Source: Streptomyces sp. B21-105
Lineage (GTDB): Bacteria > Actinomycetota > Actinomycetes > Streptomycetales > Streptomycetaceae
Reading direction: 5' to 3'
Length of the DNA: 64,000 nucleotides
NCBI RefSeq assembly: GCF_036898465.1
Contig: NZ_JARUMJ010000001.1
Span: 1,364,001-1,428,000, forward strand
The position numbers and the translations under genes were made by a program. How positions within the stretch are numbered: the first letter of the stretch is position 1; every line of letters starts with the position of its first letter. Positions 33,378-43,780 of the stretch are shown piece by piece. The notes beneath the pieces are model-generated. The model made no database searches, had not been told where the DNA came from, and saw only the letters and a list, made by a program, of their open reading frames with translations.

Positions 33378-34631
33378 ATGAACGACACGGCGATCGACTA
33401 CGCGGCGGTCTTCCAGGCCCTGCCGGGCATGGTGGCGCTGCTCACGCCCGGGTTGGTGTACGCGGACGCCAACGAGGAGTTCCTGCGGGTGGCCGGCCGC
33501 AAGCGCGAGCAGATGGTCGGCCGGCACCTCTTCGACGTCTTCCCCGACAACCCCGAGGAGCCCGGCGCGAACGGCATGCGCAACCTGGAGGCGTCGCTGC
33601 GCCGGGTGCTGGCCACCGGCGAGCGGGACACCATGGCTCTGCAGCGCTACGACGTGGAGTCGGCCGACCGGCCCGGCGAGTGGGAGGAGCGCTACTGGAG
33701 CCCGGTCAACGCCCCGGTGTACGGGCCGGACGGGTCGGTGGTGCTGCTGGTGCACCGCGTCGAGGAGGTCACCGAGCTGATTCGGGCGCGCGGCGGGCGC
33801 GGGACGGCCGCGGACGACGGGCGGGTCGGCAGCCGGGGCCGGGTGCTGGAGGCCGAGCTGTACACCCGCGCCCGTGAGCTGCAGGAGCTCAACGAACGGC
33901 TGCGGCTTGCCCACGCACGCGAGCGCGAGGTGGCCCTCGCCCTCCAGGAGGCGATGCTGCCGCCGCGCATGCAGGTCGGGCACCACCGGGCCGCGGTGCG
34001 CTACCGGCCGGCGGTCGGCGCGCTCAACGTGTGCGGGGACTGGTACGACCTGGTCGACCTGGTCGGCGGCAACCGCATCGGGGTCTCGGTCGGCGACGTC
34101 GTCGGACACGGTCTGGAGGCCGCCGGGGTGATGGGCCAGCTGCGCAGCGCCCTGAGCGCGGCCTCCCGGGTGGCCCAGGGGCCGGGCGAGGCACTGAACG
34201 TCCTCGGACGGTACGCGCACGTCGTGGACGGGGCCGAGTCGGCCACCGCGGTCACCACGTTCATCGACTTCGACCATCACACGATCACCTACAGCAGCGC
34301 CGGGCATCCGCCGCCGGTGCTCGTGCACGCCGACGGGCGGGTGGAGTTCCTCGACCGGGCGACGGACCCCCCGCTGGACGCCCGGCCCGACCCGGCCCCG
34401 CGACCCGAGGCGCGCACCACGTACGACGACGGCGCCACCCTGGCCCTGTACACGGACGGTCTCATCGAGCGACGGCGGGAGGACATCGACACGGGACTGA
34501 ACCGTCTCGCGGACGCGCTGGCCCGGCACCGGAAAGCCGACCCCGAGAGCCTCGCCGACGCGGTGCTGTGGGAGCTCCTGCCGCCCGGCGGCGCCACCGA
34601 CGACACGGCCTTGGTCGTCGTACGGCTGTGA
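33378..34631 (+). CDS. PAS-SpoIIE phosphatase
   Basis: 417 residues from ATG 33378. PAS domain about 8-120 (AVFQALPGMVALLTPGLVYA, ANEEFLRVAGRKREQMVGRH), a coiled linker about 150-195 (ELYTRARELQELNERLRLAH), and PP2C/SpoIIE about 200-415 (VGALNVCGDWYDLVDLVGGN, GDVVGHGLEAAGVMGQLRSA, SSAGHPPPVLVHADG, DDTALVVVRL) with the metal-binding Asp residues. There is no HATPase. It dephosphorylates Ser/Thr on STAS anti-anti-sigma factors, in family terms. It lies 66 bp after the larger PAS/SpoIIE gene, same strand, so the two may be co-expressed or respond to related cues. Confidence 0.9.
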   Translation: MNDTAIDYAAVFQALPGMVALLTPGLVYADANEEFLRVAGRKREQMVGRHLFDVFPDNPEEPGANGMRNLEASLRRVLATGERDTMALQRYDVESADRPGEWEERYWSPVNAPVYGPDGSVVLLVHRVEEVTELIRARGGRGTAADDGRVGSRGRVLEAELYTRARELQELNERLRLAHAREREVALALQEAMLPPRMQVGHHRAAVRYRPAVGALNVCGDWYDLVDLVGGNRIGVSVGDVVGHGLEAAGVMGQLRSALSAASRVAQGPGEALNVLGRYAHVVDGAESATAVTTFIDFDHHTITYSSAGHPPPVLVHADGRVEFLDRATDPPLDARPDPAPRPEARTTYDDGATLALYTDGLIERRREDIDTGLNRLADALARHRKADPESLADAVLWELLPPGGATDDTALVVVRL

Positions 34632-34780
34632 CGGGGGCGAGAGGGCAGGGGGAACGGGAGCTGCGCCGGCCCGGTTCCGGCCGTTGCCGCCTACCCCTAC
34701 ACTGACACCCCACACCATGCCGGTTGACCTGCTGGAACACGGCCCCGAGCCGACCCGCCGGACACGAGGAGCGACACCCT

Positions 34781-35521
34781 TTGTTCTACTACCTCCTGAA
34801 GTATGTGGTGTTGGGGCCGCTGCTGAGACTGCTCTTCCGCCCTCGAATAGAGGGTCTGGAGCATGTGCCGGACTCGGGAGCGGCGATCATCGCTGGAAAC
34901 CACCTGTCGTTCTCCGACCACTTCCTGATGCCCGCGATCCTCAAGCGGCGCATCACGTTCCTCGCGAAGGCCGAGTACTTCACGGGGCCGGGCCTCAAGG
35001 GCCGGCTGACCGCGGCCTTCTTCCGCAGCGCGGGCCAGATCCCGGTGGACCGTTCCGGCAAGGAGGCCGGCCAGGCCGCGATCCGCGAGGGCCTGGGCGT
35101 GCTGAGCAAGGACGAGCTGCTGGGCATCTACCCGGAGGGCACCCGCTCGCACGACGGACGGCTCTACAAGGGCAAGGTCGGCGTCGCCGTGATGGCCCTG
35201 CGGGCGCAGGTGCCGGTGATCCCCTGCGCGATGATCGGCACCTTCGAGGCGCAGCCGCCGGGCAAGGTCGTCCCGACCCTGCACCCGGTCGTGATCCGCT
35301 TCGGCAAGCCCCTCGACTTCTCCCGCTACCTCGGCATGGAGCACGAGAAGGCGGTGCTGCGCGCGATCACCGACGAGATCATGTACGCCATCCTCTCGCT
35401 GTCCGAGCAGGAGTACGTCGACCAGTACGCGGCCGTCGCCAAGGCGGAGGAGGTCGCCGCGAAGGCGGAGACGGAGAAGTCGGGGAAGGGGCGCAAGTTC
35501 CCCCGGCTGCCCTCGAGATGA
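34781..35521 (+). CDS. 1-acylglycerol-3-phosphate O-acyltransferase (PlsC family)
   Basis: 246 residues, probably from TTG 34781 giving MFYYLLKYVVLGPL; GAGGAG lies about 10 bases upstream and an earlier in-frame ATG gives a non-family extension. An N-terminal membrane-associated segment is followed by acyltransferase motif I NHLSFSDH (catalytic His and Asp), motif III IYPEGTRSHDGRLYKGKVGV and motif IV VPVIPCAMIG. It transfers an acyl group to lysophosphatidic acid in phospholipid synthesis. The C-terminus is Lys/Glu-rich. It converges on the tap gene with a perfect 48-bp palindrome between the two. Confidence 0.9.
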   Translation: MFYYLLKYVVLGPLLRLLFRPRIEGLEHVPDSGAAIIAGNHLSFSDHFLMPAILKRRITFLAKAEYFTGPGLKGRLTAAFFRSAGQIPVDRSGKEAGQAAIREGLGVLSKDELLGIYPEGTRSHDGRLYKGKVGVAVMALRAQVPVIPCAMIGTFEAQPPGKVVPTLHPVVIRFGKPLDFSRYLGMEHEKAVLRAITDEIMYAILSLSEQEYVDQYAAVAKAEEVAAKAETEKSGKGRKFPRLPSR

Positions 35522-35540
35522 CGGTACGTCAGTATCGTTG

Positions 35541-35588
35541 AGGGCGACGAGGGGCGGCCGGATCGATCCGGCCGCCCCTCGTCGCCCT
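35541..35588. terminator. Perfect 48-bp palindrome, bidirectional terminator
   Basis: AGGGCGACGAGGGGCGGCCG followed by GATC and its exact complement: each 24-bp half is the reverse complement of the other. It lies between the convergent plsC-like and tap stops, so it would end both transcripts. No T-tract. Confidence 0.85.
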
Positions 35589-35614
35589 ACGGGCGGTGCC
35601 CTACCGCTCGAGTC

Positions 35615-37216
35615 CTACGGCTTGGGCGTGGCGTGCGGTGCGCAGGTCACGTCCGACCGGTCCAGCTTGCCGGTGAGGAGGTAGGCGTCGACCCGGCTGT
35701 TGATGCAGGTGTTCACCAGGCTGGTGACACCGTGGGAGCCCGCGCCCTTCTCGGTGATCAGGCGGGAGCCCTGGAAACGCTTGTGCAGTTCCACGGCGCC
35801 CGCGTACGGGGTGGCCGCGTCGTTCGTGGACTGGACGATCAGCACCTGCGGCAGCCCCTTGTGCGTGGTGACGTGCACCGGAGTCTGCTGCTTGACCGGC
35901 CAGGTGGCGCAGGGCAGGTTCATCCAGGCGTTGGCCCACGTCATGAACGGGTGGCTCTTGTGCAGCGCCGTGTTGTCCCGGTCCCACTTCTTCCAGCTGG
36001 TGGGCCACTTGGCGTCGGTGCACTCGACGGCCGTGTAGACGGCGTTGCCGTTCTCCGAGGAGATGTTGCCGGCGGTGTCCGTCAGGTCGGGCGAGGCCGC
36101 GTCGACCAGGGCCTTGGTGTCCCCGGCGAAGTAGGCGCTGAAGACGGTGGCGACCGGCACCCACGAGGAGTCGTAGTACGGGGCGCTCTGGAAGAAGGAG
36201 ATCAGCTCGGCCGGGCCTACGACGCCGCCGATGGGGTTCTTCTTCGCGGTGGCGCGCAGCTGGAGCCACTTCGCCTGGACGGCGGCGCGGGTCGTGCCCA
36301 GGTGGAAGGTCGCGTCGTTGGCGGCGACCCAGTCCTGCCAGTCCTTCCAGCGGCCCTCGAAGGCGACGTCCTGGTCGAGGTTGGCCTGGTACCAGACCTT
36401 CTCGCGGGAGGGGTTGACCACGCTGTCGACGACCATGCGACGCAGGTGGCCCGGGAACATGGTGCCGTACACGGCGCCGAGGTAGGTGCCGTACGAGACG
36501 CCGAGGAAGTTGAGCCCCCGCTCGCCGAGGGCGGCGCGGATGACGTCCAGGTCGCGCACGGTGTTCGGCGTGGTCATCTGCTGGAGCATCGCCTTGCCGG
36601 TGCGCTCGGCGCAGCCCTGCGCGTACTCACGGGCGAGCCCCCGCTGGGCGTACTTGTCGGCCGTGGTGTCCGGGACCGGGTCGGCCTTGGGCGCCTTGAC
36701 GAACTCCTGCGGGTCCATGCAGGAGATGGGCGCGGAGTGGCCCACGCCGCGCGGGTCGAAGCCGACGAAGTCGTAGGCCTTGGCCACGTTGGCCCAGACG
36801 GGCGCCTTGGTGGTGACGCGACGCGGGAAGCGCAGGCCGGAGCCGCCGGGACCGCCGGGGTTGTAGACGAGCGCCCCCTGACGCTCCTGAGCCGTGCCCG
36901 TGTTGCCGATGCGGTCGACGGCGAGCTTGATCTGCCTGCCGTTCGGCTTGGCGTAGTCGACCGGAACGGTGACCCAGCCGCACTTGATCGGCTTCTCCAG
37001 GCCCCAGTCGGCCGGGCAGTCCTGCCAGTCGATGCCGGCCTTCGCGGCGCGCTCGGCGGCGATCGCCGCGCCCCGCGCCTCACGGTCTTGTCCCGGACGA
37101 CTGCTGGTCGCGCTCGCGGTGGGCGCGGTGACCGCGCCGGCGAGCAGAGTCGCGGTGACGAGTATGCCCGCCGAGCCCAGCGCGGCGACGCGCTTGTTCG
37201 GTCGTATGTCCTTCAA
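35615..37216 (-). CDS. tap: Secreted tripeptidyl aminopeptidase
   Basis: 533 residues from ATG 37214-37216. Signal peptide: MKDIRPNKRVAALGSAG, a hydrophobic core and ATASA-like cleavage around residues 30-37. Alpha/beta hydrolase (S33): oxyanion segment VYNPGGPGGSG, nucleophile LGVSYGTYLGAVYGT (GxSxG), then VQSTNDAATPY (Asp) and GAGSHGVTS (His). It releases N-terminal tripeptides outside the cell, as for S. lividans Tap. The cap domain with Cys residues suggests disulphides. Transcribed alone, with the palindrome at its 3' end; the 119-bp gap to ureD holds its promoter. Confidence 0.93.
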   Translation of the reverse strand: MKDIRPNKRVAALGSAGILVTATLLAGAVTAPTASATSSRPGQDREARGAAIAAERAAKAGIDWQDCPADWGLEKPIKCGWVTVPVDYAKPNGRQIKLAVDRIGNTGTAQERQGALVYNPGGPGGSGLRFPRRVTTKAPVWANVAKAYDFVGFDPRGVGHSAPISCMDPQEFVKAPKADPVPDTTADKYAQRGLAREYAQGCAERTGKAMLQQMTTPNTVRDLDVIRAALGERGLNFLGVSYGTYLGAVYGTMFPGHLRRMVVDSVVNPSREKVWYQANLDQDVAFEGRWKDWQDWVAANDATFHLGTTRAAVQAKWLQLRATAKKNPIGGVVGPAELISFFQSAPYYDSSWVPVATVFSAYFAGDTKALVDAASPDLTDTAGNISSENGNAVYTAVECTDAKWPTSWKKWDRDNTALHKSHPFMTWANAWMNLPCATWPVKQQTPVHVTTHKGLPQVLIVQSTNDAATPYAGAVELHKRFQGSRLITEKGAGSHGVTSLVNTCINSRVDAYLLTGKLDRSDVTCAPHATPKP

Positions 37217-37335
37217 GTGGGAACTCCCCCTACCTGGTTATGGCGGCAGGGTGGATCCTCGCTGCTGTGAGGCGTCTGAGAAAAGGTGTCGTTGACCTTC
37301 TTTGCCAATCCGATAACCGGAGAGGAAGGTACCGT

Positions 37336-38094
37336 TCACCGGATGTCCAGGTCGGCGAGGGCCTCGTCCAGTGCGCGGCGCAGCCGCAGCGCGTCGGGCG
37401 CGAGGGCCGTGACGAGCGCGGCGGGACCGGCCAACGGCATCACGCGGGCGTGTTCGCCGACCGCCCGGGCCGCCGTCGGCCGCTGAGCGAACTCCGGCAG
37501 TACGACGATGAGTTGTCCGACGGCCCGGTGACCGGCGAGAACGGCGGGGCCGTCCCAGCCGCCGGGCGCGCCCGGTCCGCAGGCCAGTTCCTGATCGAGG
37601 ACGGCCCGGCCGGCGACCTTGACGACCAGTCTGCTGGTCAGCCTGCCCGGCTCCTCCCCCACCCGCCCCAGCACCTGCTCCTCGCGCAGCACCAGGCGGG
37701 CGTCGGCGCCGAGGTCGACGCGCGTGGAGACGGACAGGTCGCTGCCGCCCGCCGAGATCAACTGCTCGGGCAGCCAGTGCAGTTCGCCGCCGTCGGCGAC
37801 GGTGAGCCGGACGTCGTACCGGGCTTCGTCCTTCGTCTGGCCGGGCAGGGCGATGGTGGCGGCGGCCGAGCCGACCCGCAGCCGGGCTCCGCCGCCGACG
37901 TCCGCCTCCACAGCGAACCGGTCACCGCCGAGGGGCCCGCTCATCGCCCCGACGAGCAGGACGCGCGCCTCGTCGCCGACGGCCCGGGTGCGCCGCAGGG
38001 CGAGCGGTCCGTCGCTCTCCAGCACGGGCAGGCAGGTGCCCCCGCGCCCGTCGGCGCTCGCCCTGATCCGTGCGGTGGCGCACACCCGGCTCAT
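37336..38094 (-). CDS. ureD: Urease accessory protein UreD
   Basis: 252 residues from ATG 38092-38094, one base after the ureG stop. UreD/UreH family, the scaffold that binds urease apoprotein and UreF/UreG during nickel insertion. Conserved pieces: RRTRAVGDEARVLLVGAMSG, GDRFAVEADVGGGARLRVGS, LTVADGGELHWLPEQLISAG. Mostly beta strands, no catalytic site, as expected. It is the last gene of the urease operon and ends 119 bp before tap, which runs the same way. Sequence similarity in this family is low, but context makes the call secure. Confidence 0.93.
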   Translation of the reverse strand: MSRVCATARIRASADGRGGTCLPVLESDGPLALRRTRAVGDEARVLLVGAMSGPLGGDRFAVEADVGGGARLRVGSAAATIALPGQTKDEARYDVRLTVADGGELHWLPEQLISAGGSDLSVSTRVDLGADARLVLREEQVLGRVGEEPGRLTSRLVVKVAGRAVLDQELACGPGAPGGWDGPAVLAGHRAVGQLIVVLPEFAQRPTAARAVGEHARVMPLAGPAALVTALAPDALRLRRALDEALADLDIR

Positions 38095-38095
38095 G

Positions 38096-38773
38096 TCACG
38101 CCGTCCAGGCGGCGAGCTGCGAACGCACCCAGGCTGCGACGTCCGCGACGCCGCTCCCGGCGCGCAGGGACTGGAAAACGACGGGCAGTTCGGCCCGTTG
38201 CGCCTTCGCGTCGGCGGCCATGCGGGCGAGGTCGGAGCCGACGTACGGCGCGAGGTCGGTCTTGTTGACGACGAGCAGATCGGCGGTGGTGACGCCCGGG
38301 CCGCCCTTGCGCGGGATGTCGTCCCCGCCCGCCACGTCGATGACGAAGATCTGGGCGTCCACCAGCCCCTTGGAGAAGGTGGCGGTGAGGTTGTCCCCGC
38401 CCGATTCGACCAGGATGAGGTCCAGCGGCCCCACGGCGTCCTCCAGGTCCTCCACGGCTTCGAGGTTGGCGGAGATGTCGTCCCGGATCGCGGTGTGCGG
38501 GCAGGCGCCCGTCTCGACGGCCGTGATCCGCTCGGGCGGCAGCACGGCCTCCCGCAGCAGGAACTCGGCGTCCTCCCGGGTGTAGATGTCGTTGGTGACG
38601 ACGGCCAGGGACAGTTCGTCGCGCAAGGCCCGGCACAGCGCCGCGACGGTGGCGGTCTTGCCGGACCCGACGGGCCCGCCGAGCCCGACGCGCAGCGCCC
38701 GCCGCGACCCGTCGGGCCGCTGGGCGTCGGCACCGACGGCGGCGGGACCCTCATGGATGTGATCAAGATGCAC
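38096..38773 (-). CDS. ureG: Urease accessory GTPase UreG
   Basis: 225 residues from GTG 38771-38773 with GGGAG upstream. P-loop GTPase of the SIMIBI class: Walker [15 protein letters not shown], the nickel-binding CPH motif within [28 protein letters not shown] (Walker B-like) and VNKTDLAPY (NKxD guanine specificity). GTP hydrolysis drives nickel delivery to urease with UreD and UreF. It starts 132 bp after the ureF stop, an unusually long gap in this operon, occupied by a dispersed repeat. All key residues are present. Confidence 0.96.
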   Translation of the reverse strand: MHLDHIHEGPAAVGADAQRPDGSRRALRVGLGGPVGSGKTATVAALCRALRDELSLAVVTNDIYTREDAEFLLREAVLPPERITAVETGACPHTAIRDDISANLEAVEDLEDAVGPLDLILVESGGDNLTATFSKGLVDAQIFVIDVAGGDDIPRKGGPGVTTADLLVVNKTDLAPYVGSDLARMAADAKAQRAELPVVFQSLRAGSGVADVAAWVRSQLAAWTA

Positions 38774-38800
38774 AACAGCTCCCTTCGGCCGAGCCGGGCA

Positions 38801-38890
38801 TCACAGCCCGGCCGGCGTTTGATGACAAGGCCCGTTCAGGGCCGAAGCGGGGGGTACGGGGGCGGCAGCTCCCGGGACGGGAAGGGGCGG
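38801..38890. repeat. Dispersed Streptomyces intergenic repeat (CGGCGTTTGATGAC type) between ureF and ureG
   Basis: TCACAGCCCGGCCGGCGTTT then GATGACAAGGCCCGTTCAGG and CCGAAGCGGGG, matching a sequence I recall as very common between Streptomyces genes. It splits the urease operon, and could act as an attenuator, lowering expression of ureG-ureD. Confidence 0.55.
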
Positions 38891-38904
38891 CGGGGGCGAG
38901 AAAC

Positions 38905-39579
38905 CTAGGAGGCGAACAGCCGCACGGGCCAGCCCGCATGCGCCTCCGCGCCGATCTCCAGCAGCGGCGCGGACGCGGAGGGCAGCGCGTCGACGCCCTC
39001 CGCCTGCACCGCCGTCCCGCAGGACACGGCCCGGTCGACCACCTGGTCCAGCTCCGGCGCCAGCCGGGCCAGTACGGCGGTCGCCTGGAAGGGGTCGAGG
39101 CTCAGCAACCGCACCACGGCGGTGGCCGGTCCGCTCACACTCTCGTAGACCGCGCAGTACGCCGCGTCCGCCGCCCCCAGACCGGCCGCCCGCGCCGTCA
39201 GCCCCAGCACCACCGGCTGGTGCGCACCCTTGGGGAACTCCCTTGCCAGCGCGTCCAGTTCGGCGTTCGGCCAGGCTGCCCGGGCGGCCCGCATCAGCTG
39301 CCGGCCGAGTCTGCGCGCGACCAACCGCAGCGCCGGGGAGGGGGTGCGGGCGTCCGCCGCGGCGTCCAGCCGCGCGGGGTCCGCCCCCGCAGCGGCCGCT
39401 GCGGCCAGCGCCGCCGCCACGAGTCCGGCCGTGTGCAGCCTGCCGCGGCAGAACGCCTCGAGGCTCGCCGCGCCGGTGATCCGTCCCGCCTTGACGGCCT
39501 CCTCCGCCCCGCCGGAGTGCGCGTGCCCTCCGGCGGGGAAGCGGCCGTCGGCGAGGACGAGCAGTGCCGCTCGGGTCAC
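38905..39579 (-). CDS. ureF: Urease accessory protein UreF
   Basis: 224 residues from GTG 39577-39579 (GGAGG nine bases upstream on the minus strand). All-alpha protein: LLVLADGRFPAGGHAHSGGA near the start is the family signature, and FPKGAHQPVVLGLTARAAG and ESVSGPATAVVRLLSLDP follow. UreF binds UreD and acts as a GTPase-activating/regulating factor for UreG during urease maturation. It starts 59 bp downstream of the ureC stop, where a CCTCAGT repeat lies. UreE is absent from the cluster, which is usual for actinobacterial urease operons. Confidence 0.94.
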   Translation of the reverse strand: MTRAALLVLADGRFPAGGHAHSGGAEEAVKAGRITGAASLEAFCRGRLHTAGLVAAALAAAAAAGADPARLDAAADARTPSPALRLVARRLGRQLMRAARAAWPNAELDALAREFPKGAHQPVVLGLTARAAGLGAADAAYCAVYESVSGPATAVVRLLSLDPFQATAVLARLAPELDQVVDRAVSCGTAVQAEGVDALPSASAPLLEIGAEAHAGWPVRLFAS

Positions 39580-39599
39580 GGTGACGTCCTCCGTCCTCG

Positions 39600-39638
39600 G
39601 TCCACAGTCCTCAGCCCTCAGTCCTCAGTCCTCAGTCC

Positions 39639-39641
<3 letters not shown>
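39600..39641. repeat. 7-bp tandem repeat (CCTCAGT x4) between ureC and ureF
   Basis: CAGTCCTCAGCCCTCAGTCC followed by TCAGTCCTCAGTCCTCAG, tandem copies of a 7-bp unit reaching into the end of ureC. Likely formed by replication slippage; it sits in the message between the two genes. Confidence 0.8.
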
Positions 39642-41352
<1,711 letters not shown>

Positions 41353-41360
<8 letters not shown>

Positions 41361-41664
41361 CGAGGGCACCTCCGGTCTCCCCGCGCAGTCCGGGCACGAT
41401 CCGGGCGCCGGCGAGGGGGACGAGTTCGACCTCGACGGGGATCCCGGGCTCGAAGCGCACGGCGGTGCCGGCGGCGACGTTCAGCCGCCTGCCGCGCGCT
41501 GCAGCGCGGTCGAACTCCAGGCCCGGGTTGGCCTCGGCGAAGTGGTAGTGGGAGCCGACCTGGACGGGCCGGTCGGCGGCGTTGAGCACGGTGAGCCGGG
41601 TGACCGCGCGGCCCTCGTTGTACACGACCGGCCCCTCGGCGAAGAGGATCTCTCCGGGAATCAT
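41353..41664 (-). CDS. ureB: Urease beta subunit
   Basis: 103 residues from ATG 41662-41664. UreB family: [40 protein letters not shown] (signature VGSHYHFxEAN) and [19 protein letters not shown]. It packs against UreC in the (alpha-beta-gamma)3 urease. Positioned between ureA and ureC, 14 bp after ureA. Streptomyces keeps beta and gamma as separate genes, as here. Confidence 0.97.
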
Positions 41665-41678
41665 GGCGGTCTCCCCCG

Positions 41679-41981
<303 letters not shown>

Positions 41982-42495
41982 GTCCCACCTCACATCCTCG
42001 CTCCGGACCGTGCGGGGCCCGGGTTGCCGCGGCCACGGGGGAACGCCCCTGGTGGCATGGACCGGCAGGCTAGTTGGACCGCATTTCGAGCACGTTAACC
42101 AAGCTGTGATCATTCAGGCCGGCGGCAGCGGGGGCGACACGCTCAACAACGCGCGCAGCCCGTCATCGAGCACCTCGACGGGACCGGGCCGAACGGCGAC
42201 TGCCGGGCGAGTAAACCCCTGACGGCGGCGATCGGTGTGCGGGCCACGTGGTCCGGGGGACGCCGGACCGCATCATCCCGGCGTCCGATCGCCGTCGTGC
42301 TGCTCGTGCCCGCCTACGCCGCCCTGGCCCTGTGAACCTTCGCCCGGCCCGCGACCCGTCAGCACGGGGACGCCTTCGCGTACACCGCCACGCCGACGAG
42401 GCGGCGACCGTGCCGCGCTCGCGGACCGGACCGTATACGGCGCGGTCGTCGTCACCGCCGACGGACCCGAACTGCTGACGACCCTGTCGCGCGCG
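41982..42495. other. Region upstream of ureA with possible decayed coding sequence
   Basis: 514 bp without a convincing gene. The part at 42088-42115 (CACGTTAACCAAGCTGTGAT) is AT-rich and may be the ureA promoter. Plus-strand fragments look like coding remains split over frames: RRPIAVVLLVPAYAALAL before a stop at 42333, then GDAFAYTAT and, in another frame, ADRTVYGAVVVTADGPELLT (about 42425-42490). A minus-strand fragment ends VRPGPVEVLDDGLRALLSVS. None is a complete gene; identity unknown. Confidence 0.45.
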
Positions 42496-42774
42496 CTACG
42501 ACGGGTTGGGCCCCCGGTGCTCAGCGGTGATCCCGTACCGCTGCTGCTCGCGGGGCGCGGCGGCGACCTCACGCACCGCGGAGACGGAGCGGACCACCTG
42601 TTCCTCGGCCGGACGGTCCAGTTCGTCCAGTCGTTCCAGGTCGGCGGCGGAGACGAGGGCGACGAGGGGTTTGCCGTGCCGGGTCACGACGACGCGCTCA
42701 CCGCCGTACACCACGCGGTTGATCAGGTCGGCGAGTTCAGCCCTGGCTTGCGTCACCGGAATCTCGTAGGCCAT
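42496..42774 (-). CDS. Phd/YefM-family antitoxin (orphan)
   Basis: 92 residues from ATG 42772-42774. Residues 1-55 are the Phd/YefM DNA-binding dimerisation fold: MAYEIPVTQARAELADLINR, VVYGGERVVVTRHGKPLVAL and VSAADLERLDELD. The C-terminal part would neutralise a toxin. No RelE, YoeB or Doc-type gene lies downstream or upstream, so it appears to be an orphan antitoxin or a stand-alone regulator; adjacent plus-strand fragments may be decay products but do not resemble a toxin. Autoregulation is likely in such genes. Its promoter is within the 364-bp gap before clpP. Confidence 0.86.
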   Translation of the reverse strand: MAYEIPVTQARAELADLINRVVYGGERVVVTRHGKPLVALVSAADLERLDELDRPAEEQVVRSVSAVREVAAAPREQQRYGITAEHRGPNPS

Positions 42775-43138
42775 GCCCCAAGCTTACGGACCGTCCAGAG
42801 ATTCCGTGAGAGTCCACCGAGTCCGCAAAACCGCAGTTCAGAGGCTCTGAGGTCACAGCCGACCGACGGGCTCCCAGGCGGGCGGCAGCGCAAAGGGCCG
42901 GTCGGCCCCCTGGAGCCGCACACTCGCCGAGGGGCAGTTGGGTGCAGTGTCCCACTGGATGAACGGCGAGGGGCCGGCGAGCGCTCGCCGGCCCCTCGCC
43001 GTTCGCCACGACTGCCGCCCTTCCGGCCCCGAGACGAAAGCCGTGCCCACTTCTCTCTCGATGTCGTAACGTACGTCCTGTACATTTTCCTCGGACGTGC
43101 CAGACGTAGAAGGCCAGACGTAGAAGGAGGGGGCACCC
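42775..43138. other. Divergent region before clpP with 44-bp palindrome
   Basis: 364 bp between the phd and clpP starts. It carries a strong hairpin (42961-43004) and a direct repeat AGACGTAGAAGG (43101-43112 and 43115-43126) overlapping the clpP RBS, plus the AT-rich AACGTACGTCCTGTACATTT patch (43067-43086) as candidate clpP promoter. On the minus strand a protein-like fragment, FIQWDTAPNCPSASVRLQGA, ends at 42853 with no start; possible relic. Confidence 0.5.
42961..43004. terminator. Perfect 44-bp palindrome
   Basis: GAACGGCGAGGGGCCGGCGA then GCGC and its exact complement: both 22-bp halves match. It lies between divergent phd and clpP, where no transcript is obviously ending, so it may instead attenuate clpP transcription or mark a lost gene. 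Confidence 0.8.
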
Positions 43139-43774
43139 GTGCATCGACCGTCCGCCCGCCATGTCCTGCCCGAGTTCACCGAACGGACGAGCTCGGGACA
43201 TCGCACGATGGATCCGTACGCGAAGCTGCTGGAGGAGCGCATCGTCTTCCTGGGCGCCCCGGTCGACGACATCTCGGCGAACGACGTGATGGCCCAGTTC
43301 ATGTACCTCGAGCACAAGGAGCCGGACCGGGACATCGCGCTGTACATCAACTCCCCCGGCGGTTCGTTCAGTGCGATGACGGCCCTGTACGACACGATCC
43401 GGTTCGTCACCTGTGATGTGTCGACGACCTGCCTGGGGCAGGCGGGCTCGTCGGCCGCGGTCCTGCTGGCCGCGGGAACGCCGGGCAAGCGGTTCGCCCT
43501 GCCGGGGGCGCGGATGACGATCCGCCAGCCGTCGCTGCCCGAGCCCGTCGAGGGTCAGGCCAGCGACCTGGCCATCCAGGCCGAGGAGCTGGCACGCACC
43601 CGCGCGAGCCTCGAGGAGATGCTGGTCCGGCACACCGGGCGGACGCCGGAGCAGGTGACCGCGGACATCGAGCGGGACAAGTTCCTCACCGCCCAGGAGG
43701 CCTTGGAGTACGGCCTGGTGGACGGGATCATCCCGAGCCGCGAGACTTCCGCCGGCGCGCTGGACGGGAGGTGA
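43139..43774 (+). CDS. ClpP-like protease subunit with His-to-Arg substitution
   Basis: 211 residues from GTG 43139, with AAGGAGG seven to eight bases upstream. The ClpP fold is clear: [40 protein letters not shown], the nucleophile loop [20 protein letters not shown] (Ser about residue 104) and [20 protein letters not shown] (catalytic Asp). The active-site His sits in MIHQP in ClpP; here the segment is [11 protein letters not shown], so residue 129 is Arg. Without it the triad is incomplete and activity is doubtful. It is unpaired with another clpP but coupled to a small gene downstream. Streptomyces has several clpP paralogues; this is a lone one. Confidence 0.85.
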   Translation: MHRPSARHVLPEFTERTSSGHRTMDPYAKLLEERIVFLGAPVDDISANDVMAQFMYLEHKEPDRDIALYINSPGGSFSAMTALYDTIRFVTCDVSTTCLGQAGSSAAVLLAAGTPGKRFALPGARMTIRQPSLPEPVEGQASDLAIQAEELARTRASLEEMLVRHTGRTPEQVTADIERDKFLTAQEALEYGLVDGIIPSRETSAGALDGR

Positions 43775-43780
43775 GCCGCG

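Noticed and set aside
35541..35588. Attachment site or recombination site
   Set aside because: The perfect palindrome sits between convergent genes with no integrase nearby; terminator is the simpler explanation.
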